DNA of 64,000 bases from an uncultured Alphaproteobacteria bacterium (GTDB lineage: Bacteria > Pseudomonadota > Alphaproteobacteria > GCA-2731375). How positions within the stretch are numbered: the stretch's first letter is position 1; every line of letters starts with the position of its first letter. The notes under the pieces were generated by a model, which was not told the DNA's origin, ran no database searches, and saw only the letters and a list, made by a program, of their open reading frames with translations. Location of the stretch: NCBI GenBank assembly GCA_951812805.1, contig CATOSZ010000001.1:930001-994000 (forward strand), written 5' to 3'. A program made the translations under genes and the position numbers. Shown here one piece after another: positions 36,126 to 44,655 of the stretch.

Positions 36126-36913
36126 GACGTCCCCACCTCGATCCAGCCCTCCATGTAAAAGGCGCAATCGCCGGCGAGGCCGACCCGGTCGCCGGACAGC
36201 GTGCAGCGCAGCGTGCCGCCGCGGGCCGAGACCTGGCGGGCGTCGAGCGTGTCCTTGCCGAGCCGTTCGGCCCAATAGGGTGTGAGGATGCAATGGGCGC
36301 TGCCGGTCACCGGATCTTCCGCGATGCCCGAGCCGGGGGCGAAGAAGCGGGAGACGAAATCGACCTCGTCGCCGGGCGCGGTCACGATCATGTTGCCGGG
36401 CTCAACCGCGGCGATCGCCGCGATATCGGGCGTGAGGGCGCGAACCTCCGCCTCGCGGCCGAGCACCGCCAGCCAGTAGCGCCCCTTCAACACCGCGTCC
36501 GGCGCCACCCCCAGGATCGCCTCCAGGTCCGCGGGCGGGTCGGCGGGCGCTGGCGGGTCGGCGGGGAAATCCATCGCGAAGCCATCGGCGGTCCGCGCCA
36601 CGCTCAGCCGTCCCGAACGGGTCATGAAGGCGACCCCGTCGCGTTCCGGCGCCAGGCGACGCAGGATCAGGGCCGCCGTCGCCAGGGTCGCGTGACCGCA
36701 GAGATCGACCTCCAACGCCGGGGTGAACCAGCGCAGGTCGTAGTCGCCGTCGTCGCGGGGAACGAAGAACGCGGTTTCGGATAGATTGTTCTCCATGGCG
36801 ATCGCCTGGAGGGTGGCGTCTTCGAGCCAGGACTCCAGGGGACAGACCGCGGCCGGATTGCCGCCGAAGGTCCGTTCGGTAAACGCATCCAGCTGATAAA
36901 TCGGCACGCGCAT
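36122..36913 (-). CDS. PhzF-family isomerase/epimerase-like protein
   Basis: A 263-residue PhzF-fold protein. N-terminal YQLDAFTERTFGGNPAAVCP, MENNLSETAFFVPRDDGDYD with the catalytic Glu, LCGHATLATAALIL, and the C-terminal half marker GSGIAEDPVTGSAHCIL. PhzF members isomerise small metabolites; the phenazine role is not implied because no other phz gene is present. I chose the ATG at 36913 (MRVPIYQLDAF). It is divergent from a MocR-type regulator, a common arrangement in which the regulator controls the enzyme. Confidence 0.92.
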   Translation of the reverse strand: MRVPIYQLDAFTERTFGGNPAAVCPLESWLEDATLQAIAMENNLSETAFFVPRDDGDYDLRWFTPALEVDLCGHATLATAALILRRLAPERDGVAFMTRSGRLSVARTADGFAMDFPADPPAPADPPADLEAILGVAPDAVLKGRYWLAVLGREAEVRALTPDIAAIAAVEPGNMIVTAPGDEVDFVSRFFAPGSGIAEDPVTGSAHCILTPYWAERLGKDTLDARQVSARGGTLRCTLSGDRVGLAGDCAFYMEGWIEVGTS

Positions 36914-36985
36914 GATGGCTCTCCCGTCTGCATCGGTGCGGCCGGAGGGGTTGCTCCCGGACATGGCACCGCTTGTTTGTCCCAA

Positions 36986-37012
36986 GACAATGAGATATTG
37001 CTATCTATTGTC
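36986..37012. promoter_or_regulatory. inverted repeat in the phzF-mocR divergent promoter region
   Basis: GACAATGAGATATTGCTATC continues TATTGTC: the outer 6 bp GACAAT/ATTGTC are perfectly inverted and the inner bases partly so. It is placed between the divergent genes, 22 bp before the regulator's start, and is a likely operator. Confidence 0.5.
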
Positions 37013-37034
37013 CTAGGTCAATGGAAATAATGTC

Positions 37035-38402
37035 ATGGTGACAATCAGCCCGGACCGCCTTGCCGGCCAGGCCGGGCCGCGCCATCTGGCGATCGCCGAG
37101 CTGATCGCCGCGGATATCGCCGCGGGGCGCTTGGCACCGTCTACCCGGCTGCCGCCGCAACGCGACCTCGCACACCGGCTCGGCTGCGCTATCGGCACGG
37201 TAACGCGGGCCTACGGCGAGCTCGCGCGCCGCCGCCTGGTCGAGGGCCAGATCGGCCGCGGGACCTATGTGCGCGCGCCCGGCCGCGCCGCGGCGTCGCC
37301 GGACTTCGTCGACCTCACGCAAAGCGCGCCCTGCATCGGCCCGCAGGAGGCCGCGCTTGCCGAAACGCTCGGCCAGCTGTCCCGGACGGGCGAGATGGGG
37401 GAGCTGCTGCATTATCCGCCGACCGTCGGGTTCGCCGCACACCGGGAGACGGGACGGCGTTGGCTGGCGCGGCTCGGCCTGGAAGCGCCGGCGCGCGAGA
37501 TCCTGGTCACCGCCGGCGTTCAACAGGCGCTCGCCGCGACGCTCACCGTGCTGCGGCGCGAAGGGCGCCCGGTGCTGGTGGAGGCGGCGACCTATCCGGG
37601 GCTGCTGCGCGCGGCACGGGTCCTGGGCGTGCCGGTGCGGGGAGTGGCACTGGATGGCGAGGGGATGCGGGCGGACGCCCTGGACCAGGCGGCGGCGGAA
37701 AGCGGCGCCGGCGCGGTCTTCCTGGTGCCGACCCTGCAGAACCCGACCAACGCCGTCATGTCGACGGCACGGCGGGCGGAGATCGTCGCGGTGGCCCGGC
37801 GTCGCGATCTGCTGCTGGTCGAAGACGACGTCTACGGCCATGTCCTGGCGAGCCGACCCGCGCCCTTGAAGGCCCTGGCGCCCGAGCGGACGATCCACCT
37901 CACCGGCATCTCCAAGTCGCTCGCCGGCGGCCTGCGGGTCGGCTGGATCTGGGCCCCGGGTCGCTGGTTGGACCCGCTGGCCGACGCGCTCTATGCCATA
38001 ACGCTGGCCCGGCCGCCGCTGCCGCTGGAGATCGCCCGGACCTGGATCGAGGACGGCACGGCGGAGCGGTTGATCACCTGGCAGGGAGAGGAGATCCAGG
38101 CCCGCAACGCCCTGCTGGCCGAGACCCTCGGCGACTGGCCGCTCAGCCAGCACCCCTTCGGCTTCCACGCCCTGCTCGACCTGCCCGCCGGCTGGCCGGC
38201 CGAGAGCTTCGTCGCCGCCGCCGCCGCGCGGGGCACGGCACTATTGGCGATGGGTGCGTTCGAAACCCTCGAGGCGCCGGTCCGTCGCGCGGTCCGGATC
38301 TCGCATTCCAATGCGCCGGGGCGAGAAGCGCTGCAGCACGCTCTCACAGGCCTCCGCCGCCTGCTGGAGGAAGGCCCCGGCTCGGGGGGTATCCTGGTCT
38401 GA
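37035..38402 (+). CDS. MocR-type PLP-dependent transcriptional regulator
   Basis: A 455-residue MocR/GntR regulator. N-terminal winged helix (AELIAADIAAGRLAPSTRLP then PQRDLAHRLGCAIGTVTRAY) and a fold-type I aminotransferase domain with VFLVPTLQNPTNAVMSTARR and LTGISKSLAGGLRVGWIWAP, where the Lys (about 295) would bind PLP. It probably senses an amino compound through PLP and controls the divergent phzF-GNAT pair. Its 3' end overlaps the convergent methyltransferase gene by about 160 bp. Confidence 0.92.
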   Translation: MVTISPDRLAGQAGPRHLAIAELIAADIAAGRLAPSTRLPPQRDLAHRLGCAIGTVTRAYGELARRRLVEGQIGRGTYVRAPGRAAASPDFVDLTQSAPCIGPQEAALAETLGQLSRTGEMGELLHYPPTVGFAAHRETGRRWLARLGLEAPAREILVTAGVQQALAATLTVLRREGRPVLVEAATYPGLLRAARVLGVPVRGVALDGEGMRADALDQAAAESGAGAVFLVPTLQNPTNAVMSTARRAEIVAVARRRDLLLVEDDVYGHVLASRPAPLKALAPERTIHLTGISKSLAGGLRVGWIWAPGRWLDPLADALYAITLARPPLPLEIARTWIEDGTAERLITWQGEEIQARNALLAETLGDWPLSQHPFGFHALLDLPAGWPAESFVAAAAARGTALLAMGAFETLEAPVRRAVRISHSNAPGREALQHALTGLRRLLEEGPGSGGILV

Positions 38403-38984
38403 AACCGTGCTCCCCAGGTGGCGCAGGCGCCAGACGCTGGCGGGCGGCAGGTTGCGCCAGGACCGGCCGACGACCCGGGCCTCGATACCCCAGTCGGCGA
38501 GCCGGGCGGGCGATACCGGCGCGCCCGGGCCATAGGTGTATTGGATGAAGGCGCCGTCCCGGCGCAGCAAGCCGAAGGCCTGACCCAACACCTGCTGCTG
38601 CTCCCGCCCCGGCATCGACAGCATCGGCAGGCTGGAGACGACGGCGGCGACCTTCGCTACGCCGAGATCGCCGAGGCTTTGCGCCAGGTCGGTCGCGTCC
38701 GCGGCCAGGACGGTCAGTCCGGCAAAACGATCGCACAGGTGACGGTGCAGTTCCGCTTCGCGTTCCAGCACGATCAACCGATCTTTGGGTATACCGGCCG
38801 CCAGCAACGCCGAAGTGATGGACCCCGTTCCACCGCCGAGCTCGACGATCGCGCCGGACCGGCTCGGGTCGACGGCGCGCGCCATCATGCGGGAAAGATC
38901 GGCGCCACTCGGCATCACGCCACCGATCCCCAGCGGATCGCGGAGCCAACGAGACAATAGCAAGCTATCTTCGCCCAGTCGCAT
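38241..38984 (-). CDS. class I SAM-dependent methyltransferase (PmtA-like)
   Basis: A 247-residue methyltransferase. The SAM motif I is GAIVELGGGTGSITSALLAA, followed by DRLIVLEREAELHRHL and a conserved KVAAVVSSLPMLSMP. The MPSG..L..MMA opening and the SSLPML motif resemble phosphatidylethanolamine/rRNA-adenine-like PmtA methyltransferases of alphaproteobacteria. Start at ATG 38984. The last 50 codons lie antisense to the regulator's 3' end and may be less conserved. Confidence 0.8.
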   Translation of the reverse strand: MRLGEDSLLLSRWLRDPLGIGGVMPSGADLSRMMARAVDPSRSGAIVELGGGTGSITSALLAAGIPKDRLIVLEREAELHRHLCDRFAGLTVLAADATDLAQSLGDLGVAKVAAVVSSLPMLSMPGREQQQVLGQAFGLLRRDGAFIQYTYGPGAPVSPARLADWGIEARVVGRSWRNLPPASVWRLRHLGSTVSDQDTPRAGAFLQQAAEACESVLQRFSPRRIGMRDPDRATDRRLEGFERTHRQ

Positions 38985-39128
38985 CGCCTCTCCACACACA
39001 ACGAGTCGAACGCAGAAGCAACGCAATGCGCGGCAACCAGGACTCGATTCGCCTCAATTACATAATAACGAAAATTTTTGCCGACAAGCCCGCAATCCGT
39101 CGCCCGGCGTGGGGACGACCGCGCGAGA

Positions 39129-40214
39129 TCAAGGGAACTTGCGCCAACCGGCCGCCAGCGCCTCCTTTTCCGTGCAGAACCAGCGCTCGCCGGCTTCCGG
39201 ATTGACAGAAATAATGGCGTACCACTTGTTGTTCGGCAGGTAATAGTAACGCCGGCCGATGGCGTCGATATTGCCCTTGATCGGGCAGCCGACCGGATGA
39301 CGATTGGCGCCGCGACGCGCCGTCCGACGGGGCGCCTTCGCCTCCGTCGGTTGCGGCGCCGGCCGGGCCTTGGCCTTCGGCTTGGGTTTCGGCTCGATCT
39401 TCGCAGCCGCCGGTGCTGTGGCCTTTGCCGTCTCCGCTGCGGGCGCCGGCGCCGGTTGCGGCGGGGCCGCGGGCGGAGGTGCGGCCGGCGGCGGGGCTTT
39501 GGCCTCTTCCACGACTTTGGCCGGCTGTCGGGGCGGCGCCGCAACCTCCTCGCGTGTCGGCGGTGGCGGGGTGGTTTCCTCGCGGACCGGCGCGGGCGGC
39601 GTGGAATCGACCGCGGCTGCCGGCGGTGGCGGGCTCGGGGCCGGCGGCGGTGTTTCGCGACGGGGCGGCGTGCGCCGTTCGGGCGCGGGGGCCCGGGCCA
39701 CGGTGACCGGTGGCGCCGGCGCGGGAGCCGGCGGTGTCGCCTCGACCAGACGCTTGCCCTCGCGCCACTCCCACGGCGGAATGAAGCGGCCGACCCAGAG
39801 GCCTTCACCCTTCGCCTCGGCCGCGCTCTGTGCCTCGCTATAGCCGGCGGGTGCACCCTCGGGCGCCAGCGCCCAGCCCATGGCGATCATCTCCCGCGCG
39901 AGGTCGCGCCGACCGAGCCGACAGCGCGCCAGGGGCAGTCCCTCCGTCGTGCGGCCGACCGCGTCGCACGTCGCGCGCCGGCCGCCGATGATGGTGCGCA
40001 AGGCCCGCGTCGCCAGCTCGCCGCAATCATAGTCGCGGTCGTCCTTTTTCTGGCAGCGCTGGCCCGGTTCGGGTGCGTCGATCCCGTCGAGATCCATGCG
40101 AACGCCCTGGATCTCGATGCTGTCGCCGTCGAGCACACGCACACCGCCTCGGATCTGCGCCATCACGGCGAGCGGAAGAAAGCAGAGCAGCAGTGCGAGG
40201 GCCCCGAATCGCAT
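39129..40214 (-). CDS. secreted SNase-like protein with Pro/Ala-rich linker
   Basis: A 361-residue protein in three parts. First a signal peptide (MRFGALALLLCFLPLAVMA). Second an SNase-like domain, about residues 20-140 (VRVLDGDSIEIQGVRMDLDG, CGELATRALRTIIGG, AQSAAEAKGEGLWVGRF). Third a very Pro/Ala/Lys-rich linker of about 140 residues ending in a Cys-containing domain (CPIKGNIDAIGRRYYYLPNN, GERWFCTEKEALAAGWRKFP). The C-terminal domain is often attached to SNase domains in alphaproteobacteria. Probably periplasmic; nuclease activity not certain. Confidence 0.8.
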   Translation of the reverse strand: MRFGALALLLCFLPLAVMAQIRGGVRVLDGDSIEIQGVRMDLDGIDAPEPGQRCQKKDDRDYDCGELATRALRTIIGGRRATCDAVGRTTEGLPLARCRLGRRDLAREMIAMGWALAPEGAPAGYSEAQSAAEAKGEGLWVGRFIPPWEWREGKRLVEATPPAPAPAPPVTVARAPAPERRTPPRRETPPPAPSPPPPAAAVDSTPPAPVREETTPPPPTREEVAAPPRQPAKVVEEAKAPPPAAPPPAAPPQPAPAPAAETAKATAPAAAKIEPKPKPKAKARPAPQPTEAKAPRRTARRGANRHPVGCPIKGNIDAIGRRYYYLPNNKWYAIISVNPEAGERWFCTEKEALAAGWRKFP

Positions 40215-40349
40215 GCCGACAGTCTAGCAGGTTGCGCGGCGCCTGGCTTCGCCGGCCTTCACCCCGCCTTGTGACCGGAGTCACGGCGCCGGTGGCGAAG
40301 TTGGGTTAAACTCGTCGCGCGTTATTCGATGCGATGGGAGCGATCTGGC

Positions 40350-40805
40350 ATGAAATCGATGATGGCGGGATTGTCGCTGTGCCTCTGTCTGCTGGTGGCG
40401 GGCTGTGGCAGCAGCACCGGGGACCGGGCCGCCTCGGGCGCGGGCATCGGTGCCGCGGCGGGCGCGGTGGTCGGCGCGGTGACCGGACTTTCCGTGTTGC
40501 AGGGCGCACTGCTGGGTGCCGCGGCGGGCGGCCTGACCGGCGCGCTCACCACCGATGACGTCATCAACCTCGGGGATCCGATCTGGGCGTCCGACGGGCG
40601 GGCGGCGAACAAGCCGGCGGTCAGTCGCGTGCAGGCCGGGCTCACCAAGCTCGGCTACGATCCGGGCCCGATCGACGGCGTCGCCGGGGACCGGACGCGG
40701 CGCGCGATCCGCTTCTACCAGGAAGACAACGGCCTCGCCGTCAACGGCCAGGCCACGCTCGAACTGGCGCAACATATCGAAGGTCGGCTCGGCGGCAGTG
40801 GCTGA
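40350..40805 (+). CDS. outer-membrane lipoprotein with glycine zipper and peptidoglycan-binding domain
   Basis: A 151-residue lipoprotein. The lipobox LLVAGC places the lipidated Cys at residue 19. A glycine-zipper segment follows (GAGIGAAAGAVVGAVTGLSV, GALLGAAAGGLTGAL), then a peptidoglycan-binding domain (VSRVQAGLTKLGYDPGPIDG, RAIRFYQEDNGLAVNG). It probably anchors or stabilises the cell envelope. The start at 40350 is the ATG before the lipoprotein signal; the track start lies 7 codons upstream. Confidence 0.88.
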   Translation: MKSMMAGLSLCLCLLVAGCGSSTGDRAASGAGIGAAAGAVVGAVTGLSVLQGALLGAAAGGLTGALTTDDVINLGDPIWASDGRAANKPAVSRVQAGLTKLGYDPGPIDGVAGDRTRRAIRFYQEDNGLAVNGQATLELAQHIEGRLGGSG

Positions 40806-40850
40806 GCCGTTCGACGTTCGGCCAAATATCGGGATTCAGGGAGAAGGTCC

Positions 40851-41771
40851 ATGAAAGTCGGCTTCATCGGCCTCGGCGGCATGGGCAAGTACATCGCCCT
40901 CTGCATCCAGCGCGCAGGCTTCGATTTGACGGTCTGCGATTTGCGCCCGACCCCGGTCGCGGCACTGGTGGCGGCCGGCGCCAAGGCTGCCGACAACCCC
41001 GGGGCGGCCGCCGCCGGCGCCGACATCATCCTCGCCTCGCTGCCGAACGAGGCCGCGACCGAGGCCGTGGCCTTCGGCGAGGACGGCGTGTTGGCCGCCG
41101 CCGCGCCGGGCTCGATCTTCGTCGAAACCAGCACGATCAGCCCGGCCCTCGTCCACCGCATCGTCGAGGCCGCCGGCGCCAAAGGCATCGACGTCGTCGA
41201 CGCACCGGTGAGCGGCGGCACCCGGCAGCGGATGGAAGGCACGCTCACCATCATGGCCGGCGGCCCGGAAGACGTCGTGGAACGCGCCCGGCCGGTCTTC
41301 ACGGCCTATGGCAAGCGGATCATCCACGTCGGCCCCAGCGGCGCCGGCGCCACGATCAAGATCGTCAACAACATGACCATGGCGACCAACATGGTCTCGG
41401 CCCTCGAGGCCATGGTGCTCGGCGTCAAGGCGGGGCTGGAATTGGACAAGATCCGCGAGGTGATTTCGGTGTCCAGCGGCGGCAGCGCCGTCTTCAACAT
41501 GATGATGGAGAAGATCCAGACGGAGAGCTATCGCCCGGAACAGGGCACCGTCGCCAAGCAGGCCCTGCACACGGTGCGCAAGGACGTCTCCCTCGCCCTC
41601 GATCTCGCCGCGGACCGGGACGTGCCGTTGCTGGCCAGCGCGGCGGCCGCGCAGGCCTGGATCGCGGCCGGCGCCAAGGGCCTCGGCGCGATGGAGATCC
41701 ACGCCCTGCTCTCCGTGCTGGAGGAGATCTCCGGCGTGCGCGTGCAGCCGGACGAATTCTCCGAAGACTGA
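40851..41771 (+). CDS. beta-hydroxyacid dehydrogenase (3-hydroxyisobutyrate dehydrogenase-like)
   Basis: A 306-residue NAD(P)-dependent dehydrogenase of the HIBADH/GarR family. The Rossmann motif is VGFIGLGGMGKYIALCI, substrate binding DAPVSGGTRQRMEGTLTIMA, and the catalytic Lys lies in GAGATIKIVNNMTMATNM. Candidate substrates are 3-hydroxyisobutyrate, tartronate semialdehyde or related acids. GGGAGAAGG precedes the ATG. The enolase-superfamily gene follows 34 bp later, suggesting a joint role in sugar-acid or hydroxyacid breakdown. Confidence 0.9.
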   Translation: MKVGFIGLGGMGKYIALCIQRAGFDLTVCDLRPTPVAALVAAGAKAADNPGAAAAGADIILASLPNEAATEAVAFGEDGVLAAAAPGSIFVETSTISPALVHRIVEAAGAKGIDVVDAPVSGGTRQRMEGTLTIMAGGPEDVVERARPVFTAYGKRIIHVGPSGAGATIKIVNNMTMATNMVSALEAMVLGVKAGLELDKIREVISVSSGGSAVFNMMMEKIQTESYRPEQGTVAKQALHTVRKDVSLALDLAADRDVPLLASAAAAQAWIAAGAKGLGAMEIHALLSVLEEISGVRVQPDEFSED

Positions 41772-41805
41772 CACCGACCACCGTCTCCGATCCGCGAGGT
41801 GCCCG

Positions 41806-42984
41806 ATGGCACGCATTACCTCCGTCAAGCTCACCGAATTCAGTTTCGAGATCGACGACATCGGCCTGGAAACGGCGGCGGCCGGCGTCGGCAACATGGT
41901 CCATGTCGCCGGCGCGCGCTTCGCCGCCAAGCGCTTCGCCGTGCGTATCGGAACGGACGTGGGCATCCAGGGCGGATATGTCGTCAACTGGGTCGGCACG
42001 CCGTCGAGCTTCGCCCAGGCGGGCATGCTGGCGCCGCTGATGGTCGGGCGGAACCCGGAGCATCGCGAACGGATCTACGACGACCTCAAACGCGAGGTGC
42101 GGGCCTACGACCACATGGGCCACGGACCGCTCGACATCGCGCTCTGGGATCTCTGCGGCAAACTGCGCGAGACCTCGGTGAAGGCGATGCTGGGCGGCTA
42201 TCGCGACAGCTTGCCGACCTACGCCTCGACCTACTGCGGGCAGGAGAGCGCCGGCGGCCTGCAGACGCCCGAAGCCTTCGCCGACTATGCGCTCGCGTGC
42301 AAGGCGGCGGGCTTTCACGGCTTCAAGATCCACGGCTGGCTCAACGGTGAGGTCCGGCGCGAGATGCGCAACCTCCGGGGCGTGCGCGCGGCGATCGGCG
42401 ACGAGATGAAGCTGATGATCGATCCGGCCTGCATGCTGGAGACCTGGAACGACGCCCTGGCGCTCGGCCGGGTCTGCGACGAGGTCGGCTGTTTCTGGTA
42501 CGAGGATCCCTACAAGGATTCCGCCGTCTCGCCCTATGGCCATCAGCGCCTGCGCGAGAAACTGCAAACGCCCTTGTTGGTGAGCGAGCATGTCCGCGGC
42601 CTCGAACAGAAGGCCGCCTTCCTGCTGGCCGGGGGGTGCGACATGATCCACGCCGATCCCGAATACGACATGGGCATCACCGGCACGATGAAGATCGCCC
42701 ATTTCTGCGAGGCGGTGGGCCTCGACCTCCAGGTCCATGCGGTGGGACCGGCGCATCGGCTCTGTATCTCCGCCATGCGCAATACCCACCTCTACGAAAT
42801 GGCGCTGATCGGCCCGGGCATGGCGAACATGGTGGCCCCGGTCTATCTCTGCGGCTACTCCGACCAGCCGGAAGACCTGCCGGCCGACGGCTGCGTCCCC
42901 GTGCCGGACGGCCCCGGCCTCGGCGTCGTCTACGACTGGGATTTCATCGAGGCCCACAAGACCCAGGAGTTGGTCTTCGAATAA
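41806..42984 (+). CDS. mandelate racemase/muconate lactonizing enzyme-family protein (enolase superfamily)
   Basis: A 392-residue enolase-superfamily enzyme. The barrel has GFHGFKIHGWLNGEV (catalytic Lys, KxH), metal ligands in KLMIDPACMLETWN (Asp), CFWYEDPYKDS (Glu) and LLVSEHVRGLEQ (Glu), and a late DLQVHAVGPAHRLCI. Such enzymes dehydrate acid sugars or racemise hydroxyacids; the specific substrate is unknown. It is probably co-transcribed with the dehydrogenase upstream. An intact IS1182 element starts 83 bp after its stop. Confidence 0.88.
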   Translation: MARITSVKLTEFSFEIDDIGLETAAAGVGNMVHVAGARFAAKRFAVRIGTDVGIQGGYVVNWVGTPSSFAQAGMLAPLMVGRNPEHRERIYDDLKREVRAYDHMGHGPLDIALWDLCGKLRETSVKAMLGGYRDSLPTYASTYCGQESAGGLQTPEAFADYALACKAAGFHGFKIHGWLNGEVRREMRNLRGVRAAIGDEMKLMIDPACMLETWNDALALGRVCDEVGCFWYEDPYKDSAVSPYGHQRLREKLQTPLLVSEHVRGLEQKAAFLLAGGCDMIHADPEYDMGITGTMKIAHFCEAVGLDLQVHAVGPAHRLCISAMRNTHLYEMALIGPGMANMVAPVYLCGYSDQPEDLPADGCVPVPDGPGLGVVYDWDFIEAHKTQELVFE

Positions 42985-43015
42985 CCCCGCCCGGGGCAAT
43001 CCGTCTCTAATCGCC

Positions 43016-43037
43016 GCACGGCTTGATCCAGCCGTGC
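43016..43037 (+). terminator. hairpin after the enolase-superfamily gene
   Basis: GCACGGCT-TGATCC-AGCCGTGC forms a perfect 8-bp stem 32 bp after the stop; the lack of a T-run makes it a weak terminator candidate. Confidence 0.4.
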
Positions 43038-43067
43038 CGGAGGACTACCTCCAACGGACGGATCTAG

Positions 43068-44611
43068 CAGCCTGTCGGACTTGAGCCGAGTTTCGAGATG
43101 AGATTCACTGTCACGGTCTGATTCTCTCCTGCGCGGTGATTTTGTGATGAGCAACTTTCGACAGGTTGACCGGGAGACCAGCTATCTTCTGCCGCCTTCG
43201 GTGGACGAATGGCTGCCTGATCGTCATCTGGCGCGCTTCGTGGTCGATGTGCTGGAGCAGCTGGATCTCTCTGCGTTCGTGAAGGCCTATCGTGGTTCGG
43301 GCTCGGCGGCGCATCACCCGAGCGTCCTGCTGGGCCTGCTGATCTACGGCTACGCGACGGGGGTGCATTCCAGCCGGAAGCTGGAGCGGGCGAGCTATGA
43401 TTCGGTGGCCTTCCGCTTCATCGCGGCAAACGACCACCCCGACCACGACACGATCGCCACGTTCCGCCGTCGCTTCCTGCCGCTGATCGAGGGGCTGTTC
43501 GTGCAGGTTCTGCTGCTGGCGCGGCAGGCCGGCATGCTGCAACTGGGCACGGTGGCGCTGGACGGGACGAAGATCCATGCCGACGCGAGCCGGCACAGCG
43601 CCCTGTCGTGGCAGCGTGCGGGCGAGATCGAAGCCCGGCTGCGGGCCGAGGTGGCGGAGTTGATGGCGTTGGCGGAAGCGGCGGACCGGTCCGAGGTTCC
43701 CGACGGCATGAGCGTGCCGGAGGAGCTGGCACGGCGCGAGGACCGGCTGGCGGCGATCGCCGCGGCGAAGGCGGAGATCGAGGCGCGGGCGGCCGAGCGT
43801 CATGCGCGGGAGCAGGCGGAGTACGAAGAGAAGCTGGCAGCCCGCGAGGCGAAGGAAACGCGGACCGGCCGCAAGCCGGGCGGGCGGCCACCGAAGCCGC
43901 CGGAGCCGGGGCCACGGGCGAAGGACCAGGTCAACCTGACGGACCCGGACTCGCGCATCATGCCGGTGGCCGGCGGCGGCTTCGAGCAGTGCTACAACGC
44001 CCAGGCTGCGGTGGCCGCCGGCAGCCTGCTGGTGGTCAGCGCCGACGTGGTGCAGGCGGCGAACGACAAGCAGCAGATCGAACCGACGCTCGAAGCACTC
44101 GCCGGCCTGCCGGACGGGCTTGGCGAGGTCGAGACCCTGTTGGCGGACAGCGGCTACTTCAGCCAGGCCAACGTCGAGGCCTGCGGGGAAGCGGAGATCG
44201 CGCCGCTGATCGCGCTCGGCCGGGAGCACCACCATCTTTCCTGGCGGGACCGCTTCGCCGAGGCGCCGCCAGCGCCCGAGGATCCGACGCCGCTCGAGGC
44301 GATGTGCCATCGCCTGGCCACACCCGAGGGCCGGGCGCTCTACGCGCTTCGCAAGCAGACGCCGGAGCCGGTGTTCGGCATCATCAAATCGGTGATGGGC
44401 TTGCGTCAGTTCAGCCTGCGCGGCCTCGACAAGGCGAAGGGGGAATGGACCTTGGCCACGCTCTCCTGGAACATCAAGCGGATGTTCGTCCTCAGCCACG
44501 CCTGAACGGGCGGGCCAACCCGCGTTCGCAACTTCATGGGGGTAAATCCATGACATCGACGCCCGCCAAGCCAATCTTACCAATCCTTGCATGCCCGAGT
44601 CCGACAGGCTG
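43068..44611 (+). mobile_element. IS1182-family insertion sequence (1544 bp, intact)
   Basis: Inverted ends CAGCCTGTCGGACTTGAGC at the left and GCCCGAGTCCGACAGGCTG at the right, with two internal mismatches. Both ends abut CTAG (43064-43067 and 44612-44615), either a 4-bp target duplication or a palindromic target. It holds one complete transposase gene and lies between the enolase-superfamily gene and the EamA transporter without breaking a recognisable gene. Confidence 0.9.
43147..44505 (+). CDS. IS1182-family transposase
   Basis: A 452-residue DDE transposase. N-terminal domain SYLLPPSVDEWLPDRHLARF, HHPSVLLGLLIYGYATGVHS and PDHDTIATFRRRFLPLIEGL; catalytic Asp in GTVALDGTKIHADASRHSAL. A long charged coiled coil occupies about residues 155-245. 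Further on come VAGGGFEQCYNAQAAVAAG, ETLLADSGYFSQANVEAC and the C-terminal PVFGIIKSVMGLRQFSLRGL. All are features of IS1182. ATG at 43147 preferred over the GTG one codon earlier. Confidence 0.93.
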   Translation: MSNFRQVDRETSYLLPPSVDEWLPDRHLARFVVDVLEQLDLSAFVKAYRGSGSAAHHPSVLLGLLIYGYATGVHSSRKLERASYDSVAFRFIAANDHPDHDTIATFRRRFLPLIEGLFVQVLLLARQAGMLQLGTVALDGTKIHADASRHSALSWQRAGEIEARLRAEVAELMALAEAADRSEVPDGMSVPEELARREDRLAAIAAAKAEIEARAAERHAREQAEYEEKLAAREAKETRTGRKPGGRPPKPPEPGPRAKDQVNLTDPDSRIMPVAGGGFEQCYNAQAAVAAGSLLVVSADVVQAANDKQQIEPTLEALAGLPDGLGEVETLLADSGYFSQANVEACGEAEIAPLIALGREHHHLSWRDRFAEAPPAPEDPTPLEAMCHRLATPEGRALYALRKQTPEPVFGIIKSVMGLRQFSLRGLDKAKGEWTLATLSWNIKRMFVLSHA

Positions 44612-44655
44612 CTAGCGGATATATTCAATGGAATATATCGCTTTCGGCATAGTGA

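Noticed and set aside
36122-36913. Phenazine biosynthesis based on the PhzF-like gene
   Set aside because: PhzF-fold proteins are widespread and no other phenazine gene is present.
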